Shown in pieces: positions 27,313-37,600 of a stretch of 64,000 bases of DNA (position 1 is its first letter; every line of letters starts with the position of its first letter). Below the pieces are notes generated by a model, which was not told the DNA's origin, searched no databases, and worked only from the letters and a program-made list of their open reading frames with translations. A program made the position numbers and the translations under genes. Origin of the DNA: a virus; IMG/VR virus record IMGVR_UViG_3300032238_000944, positions 18,926 to 82,925 of that record, one strand, 5' to 3'.

Positions 27313-27432
27313 ATGGCACCCAAAAAACCAAAAAAGAATCCTACATTTGGCAATGGGGACAAAAGAAAAGCAACAGGTCAATGTAGATCCACGGCACAGA
27401 AGAATGCATCGAACAAGAGGAAGAAGAAATAA
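27313..27432 (+). CDS. Very basic small protein, 39 aa
   Basis: GGAGA at 27304 precedes the ATG. MAPKKPKKNPTFGNGDKRKA then TGQCRSTAQKNASNKRKKK: nearly half Lys/Arg. Likely nucleic-acid-binding, by charge only. The next gene overlaps by 29 nt. Confidence 0.55.
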   Translation: MAPKKPKKNPTFGNGDKRKATGQCRSTAQKNASNKRKKK

Positions 27433-27550
27433 ACCATATTGGAATTTTTTCCGAGTTGTTCTTGCAGGATGGATGATACGGTATCCACGACCATTCTTTG
27501 TGACTCTTGGTATTGTTATAGTGACCATATATAATGCAGTCACAAAATAA
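27404..27550 (+). CDS. Small membrane protein, 48 aa
   Basis: Start at ATG 27404 preferred; an upstream ATG at 27353 is possible. Basic start MHRTRGRRNKPYWNFF, then hydrophobic VVLAGWMIRYPRPFFVTLGI and VIVTIYNAVTK. Contains the TATAAT at 27530 in its last codons. Confidence 0.5.
   Translation: MHRTRGRRNKPYWNFFRVVLAGWMIRYPRPFFVTLGIVIVTIYNAVTK
27507..27535 (+). promoter_or_regulatory. Possible promoter TTGGTA-N17-TATAAT with GTGAC/GTCAC dyad
   Basis: TATAAT at 27530-27535 lies between GTGAC (27521) and GTCAC (27539-27543), an operator-like dyad. Would serve the GTG-start gene at 27556. Confidence 0.45.
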
Positions 27551-27555
27551 TTTTC

Positions 27556-27747
27556 GTGGAAAAAATTTATCACATCTATGCAAAGGATAGATGTTTATTC
27601 CATTCGATTAAAGAAGAAGAATTTCAGACGACATGGAATACGATTAAGAATATGGTTGGTATTATGAAGACTGACTATAATGAAAGTGATTTGTCCTATG
27701 AAGAACTGATTGTAAATAAAGAACTTGCAAGAACTTCTTCACATTGA
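27556..27747 (+). CDS. Hypothetical protein, 63 aa, GTG start
   Basis: Starts at GTG 27556: MEKIYHIYAKDRCLFHSIKE then EEFQTTWNTIKNMVGIMKTD. Cyanophage-type short protein. No nearer ATG gives the conserved start. Its TGA overlaps the TTGACA of the next promoter. Confidence 0.55.
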   Translation: MEKIYHIYAKDRCLFHSIKEEEFQTTWNTIKNMVGIMKTDYNESDLSYEELIVNKELARTSSH

Positions 27748-27772
27748 CAAATCATATATACTCTGATAAAAT
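27744..27772 (+). promoter_or_regulatory. Sigma70-type promoter TTGACA-N17-TAAAAT
   Basis: Perfect -35 at 27744-27749 and near-consensus -10 at 27767-27772. Drives the glycosyltransferase at 27795. Confidence 0.75.
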
Positions 27773-27794
27773 TGATCTGAAGTGATTTCAACTT

Positions 27795-28562
27795 ATGGCA
27801 AAAGGATTTACTGTTAAAGCAAATACTCCCAAACCAAAAACAGAGGAATGGGATTATGATGCAATCAAAGAAAGAATGAGAGGTAAGAGTATTGTCTTCT
27901 GTCTTCCAGGAAGAGGATGCTCATATGTATTTCTCAAGGCATTTGTACAACTGTGTTTTGATCTTGTACAAAATCAGATGAGTATTCAGATTTCTCAGGA
28001 TTACTCATCCATGGTAAACTTTGCACGTTGTAAAGTTCTTGGGGCTAATGTATTGCGTGGTCCAAAGCAAGTACCTTGGGATGGTAAACTGAATTATGAT
28101 TATCAACTCTGGATTGATAATGACATTGTATTCAACACAGAAAAGTTCTGGCAACTCTGTGATTTGGCTCTGAATGCAGAAGGAGAAGAGAAAGGTATTG
28201 TTGCTGGATGGTATGCCACAGAAGATGGGCACACGACCTCAGTAGCACACTGGTTAGAAGAAGATGATTTCCGCCGTAATGGTGGTGTGATGAATCACGA
28301 AAATGTGGAGAGTATCTCGAAACGTCGTAAGCCTTTCACAGTTGATTATACTGGTTTTGGTTGGGTTCTGATTCAGAAAGGTGTCTTTGAATCTCTTGAG
28401 TATCCTTGGTTTGCACCAAAGATGCAAGTCTTTGAATCTGGTGCGGTTCAGGATATGTGTGGAGAAGATGTTTCATTCTGTCTCGATGCAAAAGAAAAAG
28501 GATTTGAGATCTGGTGTGATCCCAGAATTCGTGTGGGGCACGAAAAAACTCGCGTAATCTGA
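27795..28562 (+). CDS. GT-A fold glycosyltransferase-like protein
   Basis: 255 residues. After a basic start, FCLPGRGCSYVFLKAFVQL opens the Rossmann-like part. YQLWIDNDIVF holds the D-x-D metal motif, and the end CGEDVSFCLDAKEKGFEIWC then DPRIRVGHEKTRVI is the classic family-2-type ED...H finish. Such enzymes transfer sugar from a nucleotide-sugar; the acceptor (virion protein, DNA base or host glycan) is unknown. Strong host-type promoter implies early expression. Confidence 0.7.
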   Translation: MAKGFTVKANTPKPKTEEWDYDAIKERMRGKSIVFCLPGRGCSYVFLKAFVQLCFDLVQNQMSIQISQDYSSMVNFARCKVLGANVLRGPKQVPWDGKLNYDYQLWIDNDIVFNTEKFWQLCDLALNAEGEEKGIVAGWYATEDGHTTSVAHWLEEDDFRRNGGVMNHENVESISKRRKPFTVDYTGFGWVLIQKGVFESLEYPWFAPKMQVFESGAVQDMCGEDVSFCLDAKEKGFEIWCDPRIRVGHEKTRVI

Positions 28563-28711
28563 TGAATAAGTTTAATATCTTATACAAAGGTAGAAAGATC
28601 TATCAGAATCTCTCACATGAAGAATGTAGTGAGATTCTGATGAATCTCTCAGAAACTTATTATAATGATGAAACTTTTGATGTTAATGAAATTGAATTGG
28701 AGGAAATTTAA
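28562..28711 (+). CDS. Small acidic protein, 49 aa
   Basis: ATG overlaps the glycosyltransferase stop. MNKFNILYKGRKIYQNLSHE then ECSEILMNLSETYYNDETFD. Unknown. GGAGG in its last codons serves the next gene. Confidence 0.5.
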   Translation: MNKFNILYKGRKIYQNLSHEECSEILMNLSETYYNDETFDVNEIELEEI

Positions 28712-28855
28712 ATGGCAAAAGGTGGATCGATGAATAAGGTGCTTCATGTACCTGGAGCTCCGAAAAAAACTCGTCAAGGACGATCAGCACGCACTCTTCT
28801 CTCGGCTACTTCTCGTAATGGTCGTAAAAAAAAGTATAGAGGTCAAGGTCGGTGA
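28712..28855 (+). CDS. Very basic small protein, 47 aa
   Basis: Starts directly after the previous TAA, with GGAGG 7 nt upstream. MAKGGSMNKVLHVPGAPKKT then RQGRSARTLLSATSRNGRKK, ending GQGR. A cyanophage-type basic protein sitting just ahead of the baseplate genes; possibly head- or DNA-associated. Confidence 0.6.
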   Translation: MAKGGSMNKVLHVPGAPKKTRQGRSARTLLSATSRNGRKKKYRGQGR

Positions 28856-29070
28856 TTCAATTGAATCCTCAAATCCCAGTTCTGACTCCGAAAGGATCAG
28901 GCTGGGCATTTTTTTTGATTGATCGTTCACAAGAACATGACCTTGAGTGGGTTGTGTTCCTAGATAATGGTGGGTATTGTTGGACTTTTCGCAATTCTGA
29001 CATTCGAATACAAAAAAACTTAACTCATCATCGTTCAAATATAGCAGATTTCGGGATAGCAACCCCGTAA
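28852..29070 (+). CDS. Hypothetical protein, 72 aa, GTG start
   Basis: GTG 28852 overlaps the previous TGA. MIQLNPQIPVLTPKGSGWAF then FLIDRSQEHDLEWVVFLDNG, CWTFRNSDIRIQKN: small beta-barrel-like protein of cyanophage type. Unknown role. Confidence 0.55.
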   Translation: MIQLNPQIPVLTPKGSGWAFFLIDRSQEHDLEWVVFLDNGGYCWTFRNSDIRIQKNLTHHRSNIADFGIATP

Positions 29071-29076
29071 AAAGTT

Positions 29077-29097
29077 CTGATTTACTTAAATCAGGAG
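29077..29097 (+). promoter_or_regulatory. Hairpin next to a ribosome binding site
   Basis: CTGATTT/AAATCAG stem (29077-29094) with ACTT loop; the AGGAG ribosome site (29093-29097) begins in the 3' arm, so folding could limit access for the gene at 29103. Confidence 0.4.
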
Positions 29098-29102
29098 CTA
29101 AA

Positions 29103-29264
29103 ATGGAACAAAGAATGCTTAGAGAGATCAATAATGATGATCTTACGCCAAAAAAACATGATTTTTGGCATCAAAATGAAATTCATGAGAAAATTCGTAA
29201 TGATGAGGACTATGATGACTGGGAATATGGTACAGAACCCCTTTATGAAGTCAAAAAAGTCTAA
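29103..29264 (+). CDS. Small acidic protein, 53 aa
   Basis: MEQRMLREINNDDLTPKKHD then FWHQNEIHEKIRNDEDYDDW; charged, acidic. AGGAG upstream. Its stop is followed at once by the late promoter motif. Unknown. Confidence 0.5.
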   Translation: MEQRMLREINNDDLTPKKHDFWHQNEIHEKIRNDEDYDDWEYGTEPLYEVKKV

Positions 29265-29270
29265 TAAATA
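29263..29270 (+). promoter_or_regulatory. T4-type late promoter motif AATAAATA overlapping a stop codon
   Basis: Starts the virion block: 22 nt before the gp25 ATG at 29292; overlaps the TAA of the preceding gene. Confidence 0.7.
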
Positions 29271-29291
29271 AGTTATGTTTATTACTTTTGT

Positions 29292-29693
29292 ATGCCTGTA
29301 GAACGAGTTAGTAAGGCATTTAAGGACATTAGTGCATCTTTTCAGGTTAATCCCCTGAATTATGACCTAATTGCGATTAAAAATGAGACTGCAATTGCTC
29401 GTTCTATTCGAAATTTGGTTCTTACACTTCCTGGAGAACGATTTTTTAATCAAAATCTAGGTTCTAGAGTTTCGAGAGCACTTTTTAACAATATTGATAG
29501 CGTTTCAGCATCAATTATTCAGGATGAAATTGAAAATACTATCAAAAATTATGAACCACGAGTGAATTTAACTGAAGTTAATGTAGCTCCAGACTATGAT
29601 AACAATAATTTTAATGTAACTATCAGATATACGATTGTAGGAATTGATGTATTACCGCAACAATTGGCATTTGCTTTACAACAAACTCGATAA
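29292..29693 (+). CDS. 25: Baseplate wedge protein gp25
   Basis: 133 residues, almost the length of T4 gp25 (132). Pattern DLIAIKNETAIARSIRNLVL, TLPGERFFNQNLGSRVSRAL and a beta-rich C-terminus (FNVTIRYTIVG) is that of the gp25/GPW family, which forms the baseplate hub-wedge joint together with gp6 and gp53 at the start of sheath assembly. Its stop is adjacent to the gp6 ATG. Opens the late block. Confidence 0.9.
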   Translation: MPVERVSKAFKDISASFQVNPLNYDLIAIKNETAIARSIRNLVLTLPGERFFNQNLGSRVSRALFNNIDSVSASIIQDEIENTIKNYEPRVNLTEVNVAPDYDNNNFNVTIRYTIVGIDVLPQQLAFALQQTR

Positions 29694-31607
29694 ATGGCAC
29701 TAGTAAACTTCAGTAATTTAGATTTCGATCAAATTAAGACTTCGATTAAGGATTACCTTAGGTCGAATTCAAATTTTACTGATTATGATTTTGAAGGATC
29801 TAACTTATCGACGATTGTTGATATGTTAGCCTATAACACTTATATTACCTCATACAATGCTAACATGATTAGCAATGAGGTTTTTATTGATAGTGCAACA
29901 TTAAGAGAGAATGTTGTTTCTTTAGCAAGAAATATTGGATATGTTCCAAGATCAAGAAGAGCATCTGTATCAAATATTTCATTTTTTGTAGATACAACCG
30001 CATTTACAACAAATCCAATTTCCTTAACTCTACAAAAAGGAATTGTTTGTACTAGTGCATCCTCTTTTGGAGGAGATAGTTATACATTTACAATTCAAGA
30101 TGATGTTACCGCAAATGTTATTGATGGAATTGCATCCTTCAATAATATTGCAGTTTATGAGGGAACATATCTTACTCAAAATTTTACTGTAAATGCAAAC
30201 GATCCAAATCAAAGATTTATTTTAAACAATCCAAATATTGATACAAAGACAATTCGAGTTACAGTTAGAAATACTCAACAAAGCACAATTACTCGTAAAT
30301 TCACTCTTGCTGAAAATTTAATTGATATTGATGGCACATCTTTAGTATTTTTCATTCAAGAAATCGAAGATCAAAGATATGAATTAATTTTTGGTGATGA
30401 TGTATTTGGTAAAAAACTTGATAGTTCCAATTATATTCAAGTTTCCTATGTGGTTACAAATGGAAAAGATGCAAATGGAATTCCAGCATTTACCTATAGT
30501 GGAAGAATTTTTGATAATAATGGAGCAATTGTTGCATCAGGCATTTCTTTAATTACAACAGATGCTGCATCACAAGGAGGAACTGAAATTGAATCGGTAA
30601 ATTCAATTAAAAGATATGCTCCAAGAATATATTCCTCTCAAAATAGAGCAGTAACTGCTACAGATTACGAAACCATTATTCCAACCATTTATCCTGAAAC
30701 TGAATCTATTTCCGTATTTGGTGGCGAAGATTTAAATCCACCAAAATATGGCAAAGTCTTTATTTCTATTAAGCCATATAATGGAACCTTTATTTCAAAT
30801 CCAATCAAAGATAATATAAAGGCAGCACTTAGAAAATATAGCGTTGCTGGAATTGTTCCTGAGATTTTAGATCTCAAATATCTTTATGTTGAATTTGATT
30901 CAACAGTTTATTATAACACAAATACTTCTCCTGGAGCAAGTACTGTAAAATCAATCATTTCATCAAACATTGAAAAATATTCGGATTCCAGTGAATTAAA
31001 CAAATATGGAGCAAGATTTAAATATAGCAAATTTCAAAAAATCATTGATGATAGCCACCAATCAATAACGTCTAATATTACCAAAATTACAATGCGTCGT
31101 GATCTTCAAATTAAAGTAAATCAACTTGCAACATATGAAATTTGTTTTGGAAATCAATTCCATATTCGAAATTTCAAAAATGGATATAATATTAAATCCT
31201 CTGGATTTACTATTGCTGGTTCATCAGATACTTTATACCTATCAGATTTGCCAAATTCTGATGGTAAAAATGGAACAATATTTTTCTTTAAATTAAAGTC
31301 ACCAACAGAACCCATTATTATTAAAAATAATGCCGGAACCATTAATTATGATCGTGGAGAGATTAATTTGTCCGTAGTTAATTTTTCTTCGGCATTAAAA
31401 AACAATGGTGGAGTTCCGATTATTCAAATTTCATCTATTCCACAATCAAATGATGTAATCGGATTACAGGATCTTTATTTGCAACTAGATATTAATAACA
31501 GTGTATTAAATATGCAATCAGATGCTATCTCATCTGGTGCTGATATTTCTGGATCATCTTATACAGTAACTTCAAGTTACACAAACGGAGCCCTCGTAAG
31601 ATCATAA
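29694..31607 (+). CDS. 6: Baseplate wedge protein gp6
   Basis: 637 residues (T4 gp6 is 660). N-terminus IKTSIKDYLRSNSNFTDYDF then EGSNLSTIVDMLAYNTYITS, NMISNEVFIDSATLRENVVS is the hallmark of gp6/baseplate-J-like proteins; RAVTATDYETIIPTIYPETE follows in the middle. gp6 forms the iris-like ring that joins wedges in the contractile baseplate. Lies in standard T4 order after gp25. Confidence 0.9.
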   Translation: MALVNFSNLDFDQIKTSIKDYLRSNSNFTDYDFEGSNLSTIVDMLAYNTYITSYNANMISNEVFIDSATLRENVVSLARNIGYVPRSRRASVSNISFFVDTTAFTTNPISLTLQKGIVCTSASSFGGDSYTFTIQDDVTANVIDGIASFNNIAVYEGTYLTQNFTVNANDPNQRFILNNPNIDTKTIRVTVRNTQQSTITRKFTLAENLIDIDGTSLVFFIQEIEDQRYELIFGDDVFGKKLDSSNYIQVSYVVTNGKDANGIPAFTYSGRIFDNNGAIVASGISLITTDAASQGGTEIESVNSIKRYAPRIYSSQNRAVTATDYETIIPTIYPETESISVFGGEDLNPPKYGKVFISIKPYNGTFISNPIKDNIKAALRKYSVAGIVPEILDLKYLYVEFDSTVYYNTNTSPGASTVKSIISSNIEKYSDSSELNKYGARFKYSKFQKIIDDSHQSITSNITKITMRRDLQIKVNQLATYEICFGNQFHIRNFKNGYNIKSSGFTIAGSSDTLYLSDLPNSDGKNGTIFFFKLKSPTEPIIIKNNAGTINYDRGEINLSVVNFSSALKNNGGVPIIQISSIPQSNDVIGLQDLYLQLDINNSVLNMQSDAISSGADISGSSYTVTSSYTNGALVRS

Positions 31608-31611
31608 TAAA

Positions 31612-34600
31612 ATGACAGAAACAAGAGTAAAGATCAGTCAAGTTGTAGACAGTCAACTTCCAAATTTTATTAAAGAAGAGTTTCCATTAGTATCTGAATT
31701 TTTATCTCAATACTATCTTTCTTTAGAATATCAAAGTGGACCTTCTGACCTTTTTCAAAATATTGATCAATATGTAAAAGTTGACACTTTAGCAAATTTA
31801 ACAGATTCAACTACTCTTAGTTCTGATATAACTTTTGGCGATAGCACGATTTCTGTAGAATCAACCTATGGATTCCCAAATTCATACGGTTTACTTTTAA
31901 TCGATGGTGAGATCATTACATATACATCAAAGACTTCAACCGCCTTCCAGGGGTGTATAAGAGGGTTTAGTGGCGTTACATCATACAATGATCCAACAAC
32001 TCCAGATCAACTTATATTTACAGAATCTGATTCTGCAGATCATACTTCTGGATCAACAGTCTCAAATTTGAGTATTCTTTTCCTAAAAGAATTTTTTAAT
32101 AAAGTTAAAAAACAAGTTAGTCCAGGATTTGAAAGTAGAAAATTATATTCTGGATTAAATGAGGCTTTGTTTGTAAAGCAGTCTAAAGATTTTTATTCTA
32201 CTAAAGGAACTGATAATTCATTTAAAATTCTTTTTAGAGCACTCTATGGTGTAGATGTTGAGGTCATTAAACCAAGAGATTATTTGATCCAACCATCAGA
32301 TGCTCAATATAGAATTACAAAAGATTTGGCTGTTCAGGCATTATCTGGAAATCCTTTAGATCTTTTGAATAAAACATTCTATCAAGATCAAATTGGCAGT
32401 ATCAATAAAGCAGAAGGTACAATATCGAATGTACAAAAGATTAATCGCGGATCAAAAGATTATTATATAATCAGTGTTGATTATGATTATGATAAAGATA
32501 TCACAGTTTCGGGAACAGTAACAGGAGAATTTTCTATTCATCCAATCACCCAATTGGTTACTAATGCTAGTATTGGTGATACTACTCTTGATGTAGATTC
32601 TACAGTTGGATTTCCTTCATCAGGTGAATTAGTAATAGATCTTTCAAATGGATCTTCATTAACTGTCAATTATACTTCAAAATCATTAAATCAATTTTTT
32701 GGATGTTCTGGAATTACTCAAACAATTTCTGAGAAACAAGAATTAAGATTAAACGTTTTTGCATATGGATATTCTGGAAATACAACTGACGATATAGTCA
32801 AAGTCAGAATTACTGGAGTACTTTCTGATCTTTCAATTCCAACCAAAAATTATTATTATGAAAAAAATGATCTTATTCAAGTAAAAACTCTTGGAATAGA
32901 TTTAAAGGATCCAAAATCAAATAATTGGTTTTTTAATATTTCTACGAGATATGATGTAAAATCGATTGCTTTGCTTGATCAATCAGATTATACTTATCGG
33001 GTAACTTTATATGATCCACATACATTTAATGTTGGAGACTCTATAGTATTAATTTCTTCAACCAATCAAGAATTTTTTGGCAGTATTATTGAGGAAAATA
33101 TTGATTTAACATCAAGTTCAAATGTCATTTCATTCCAAAATACAACTTCATTTGATATCAAAGGTCAAGGACCATTGAATGTTAATTTATTTTATACGAT
33201 CAAAAAGAATATTTTAAAAGTCAATTCATCTAATCATCCAGAATTAAACAAATATTCTGCAGATATTCAAAATCTTTATAGTGATTTAAATGATTCTTTA
33301 TATGTAGCTGCACCTTCTCTTCCAAACTATATCAATTTGCCAATTTCAATTGATGATAGATCAATAACTTTTTCTGGAACTTTTGAAGGTACTGATTTGC
33401 AAATTGGAACTCATGGATTATATACTGGAGATGCAATTGTTTATAATCCAGAAGGTGAATCGAATAAACTTGATATGCTGAAAGGAATTTATTTTGTAAA
33501 AAAAGTTGATGAGACTACAATTAAACTGGCCAGAAGTAAGCAAAATATATTTTCAGAAAATTTTGTATCTGTAGCATCTACAACTATTTCGAATAATCAA
33601 TTTTATTTTTACAATTTTTCAGATTCAAATTTAAATTTAAAAACTGTACAAACTCAAAAATTAATTAGAAAATTATCTCCTGCAGTTGAAGATAGTTTTG
33701 ATTATGAAACTCTTCCAGGAACAACTGGAATTTTTATTAATGGCGTCGAACTTTTAAATTATAAATCTGACGATGTTGTCTATTATGGAGAAATTAAAAC
33801 CATTTCTCCAACTGCACCCGGTAAGGGATACGATATCGTAAATCCACCAATATTATCAATTCAAGATAATATTGGATCTGGAGCAGCTGCATATTGTTCA
33901 GTTATTGGTAATCTTGAAAGAATTAATATTGTTGATCCTGGATTCGATTATCTTCAAGAACCAGTTATTACAATTTCTGGAGGTAATGGTTCTGGTGCGA
34001 AAGTAAAGGCAAATTTAATTGAATTTGATCATTCTGCAGAATTTAATTCTATTGCCTCTGCACTTCAAGTAGATTTATCAAATGATACTATTGGATTTTC
34101 TAGTTATCATAAATTTAGAGATTCTGAAAAAGTAATTTATTCCTCGGAAGGTCAAACAGATGTTGGAGGCCTTTACTCTGGAGCATTTTATTTTGTTTCT
34201 GTTCAAGATGCATATACAATTAAACTTCATAAAACTTTTGATGATTCTGCAGTAGGAATTAATACAATCAATTTAACTTCTTATGGTACTGGAAACCATA
34301 AATTTTTATCAATTAATAAAAAGAAAAAAATTGGATCAATATCAGTTATTGATTCTGGATCAAATTATCAAAACAAAAAATTAACTGCTTCAGTATCAGG
34401 AATCAATACTGCATCCAATACAATTTTTGTTAGAGAACATGGATTACAAAGTGGTGAAATTGTAACGTATGATTATACAGAAACTCCTATAGAAGGATTA
34501 TCTCAATCGTCATATTATGTTACCAAAGTTTCAAATGATGAATTTAAATTATCAGAATTGGGAACAGGAACTTATTCTGAAGATTTCTACTATAAAACAA

Positions 34601-37600
34601 ATCAATATGTTAATTTAATTTCAACTGGAACTGGAACTCATATTTTTAATTATCCAGAAATACAAATTAATATTCAAGGGAGTATTGGCGTATCTACTCT
34701 TTCTGGACAAGATTTTAATGCAATTTTAGAACCAATTTTTAGAGGAAAAATTAATTCTGTTCACGTATCTGTTGGCGGAAATTCTTACGGTTCTGAAGAT
34801 ATTCTAAATTATAATCGTCAACCATTGTTCACTTTAATTAATGGTTCTGGAGCTCAAGTTACTCCTGTCATTTCTAATGGAAAAATAGAACAAGTTTTTG
34901 TAGTAAATGGGGGAAGTGGATATAATTCTATTCCAAATTTAATTATTGATGGTGCAGGTTCAGGAGCATCTTTAATTCCGATTGTTTCAAATGGATCCTT
35001 AGTGGATGTAAAAGTTGTTTCTAAAGGAAATGGTTATTCATCATCAAATACTTCAATCAATGTAGTTTCTGCAGGATCTGAAGCTTTATTCGAGGCAAAA
35101 ATTAAATCTTGGAGAATTAATATAATTGAACGTCTTATAGATTCAAATTATATTACTGCTGATGATGGTATTGTCCATCGTTCTTTAAATGAATCTTATG
35201 GATTACAGTATACTCATGCATATTCTCCAAGAAAACTAAGATCTTCAGTATTGGCAACCAAATATAAGGATGGTTTGCCAATTTTTGTGCCAGATTTGCA
35301 AGTTTCTTCTGGTCTTGAAATAGCCTCTGATGCACATTCTCCAATTATTGGTTGGGCATATGATGGAAATCCAATTTATGGGCCATATGGATATACATCT
35401 CCTTCTGGCGGAACTGTTCGATCAATGGTTTCAGGTTATGAACTTTCTTTACAAGAGGGTCGTCCAAGCACCTCATTGTATCCAGTTGGATTCTTTATTG
35501 AAGATTATCAATTTAAAAATTCTGGAGATTTAGATGATCATAATGGAAGATTTTGTGTGACCCCAGAATATCCAAATGGAATTTATGCATATTTTCTTAC
35601 GATTAATCCTCTTGCAGCAGAATCGGTAGGACCATTTAAAGGATATAAAAAACCAACATTTCCATATGCAATTGGAAATCTATATAAATCAAAATTAATA
35701 GACTTTAATCTGTCAAAAAAATCTAATCAAGATGATATTGATATTAATGAAACCGGTTGGATTAGAAATACCACTCCATACAATTTAACCAATAATAGAA
35801 GTTATTATGATTATCTGATTGATCCAAATAAAATTAAAAAACAATTTTCTATAGTCAAAAATTCCACCAAAGGTGGAATCAATTCAATTGGAATATTGAC
35901 TGGTGGTAGAGATTATCAAGTTGGCGATGAAATTATTTTTGATAACACAGGATCTGGTGGTCAAGGATTAATTGCAAATGTTTCTAAAGTTTCTGGAAAA
36001 GAAATAACTCAAGTTAGTGTTGCAAATTCTACTTTATATAATGTCGAATTTGTTCCTTTAGCAAATCAAAATTACTTCGTTGGTTTTGCAACTTTGCCAC
36101 ATTTGTTTGCAAATAATGATTTGGTAACGATTAGTTCTTTATATGATTATCAAAAATCTGGAAATATAAAAGTTACAAGTAATGCTCTTACTTTAGTTTC
36201 TGGAATTGGTTCTGTTGGGTATACTGGATTAGTAACTTATTTAAATGTTCAAGGAAATTTAACATTCCCAAATATCAAAGAAAATGACATCTATCAAATT
36301 GGAAGTGAACAAGTAAAGATTTTAAACATTGATACATTATCTTCAAGAATTAAAGTACTTCGTAATCAAAACGGAACTACTGGATTAACTACATCTTCTG
36401 CTGGTATTGCTTTAACAGAAATTACAAGAAAACTTCAACTTACTTTTGGAATTTCAACATCTTATCAATTTGATTTAAATTCACAAATATATTTTGATCC
36501 TTCAGAATCTGTTGGATTAGGAACAACTTCTGGCCCAGGAATTGGATATACACTTTCTTTCACAAATCCTGGAGCAGGAATTACTCAGATCAATATTCCA
36601 ACTAGAGCAATTTATTTGCAAAATCATAATCTTCAAACAGGAACTCAATTAATCTATTCCTCAAATGGAGGAACTCCATTATCAGTTTCCACAAATGGAG
36701 TTTCTAGTTTTTCATTAGGTGAACAATCTATAGTATATGCTACTAAATTCACAAATGATCTGATTGGAATTTCTACAGTTAAAGTTGGTCTTGGATCCAC
36801 TGGAACTTATGTTGGAATTGGTAGTACAGCAGCAGCATTACTATACTTCACCAATGTGGGTGTTGGGAATACACATAATTTCAAAACAAATTATTCAAAT
36901 ATATTAAATGCAACTGTTAGTAAAAATATAGTAACAGTATCAACAGCATCTTCTCATGGACTGCAAACCGATGATATAGTAACAATTTCAGCGAAGGCTG
37001 AAGGAACAACTACTTCTGTAGTTGCATATGATGATTACAATAGAAGATTAGTAATTAATCCAACAAATTTTGTTGCAACTAATATCAATGTTGATGAAGA
37101 TACTATTGAAATTGATGATCACAAATATTTTACGGGACAAAAAGTTATTCATACTTCAAATTCTCCATCAGGAGGATTAATCAATGAAGCAATTTATTAT
37201 GTTGTAGTTGTTGATAACAATAAATTTAAATTATCAGAAACTTATTATGAAGCAACAAAAATAAATCCAAATGTTGTTGGAATTTCTTCAGCATCTACAG
37301 GAACAATTTCTTTAGTCAATCCACAAATTTTATTGACTAAGAACAATAATTTAATTTTTGATTTATCAGATTCTTCTTTATCATTTACAAAAAATTCGAT
37401 CAAATATTCTGCGTTTGAATTAGAATTTTATACCGATCCTTATTTCCAAAATATATTTAATTCATCATCTTCATCAAGTTCCTTCGAAGTTATTAGAACA
37501 GGCAACGTTGGAATAGATTCCTATGCAAAAGTTATTCTAAAAGCAAATGATTTTATTCCAAAAACTCTTTATTATAGATTAAATCCAATCGATCTTGCAA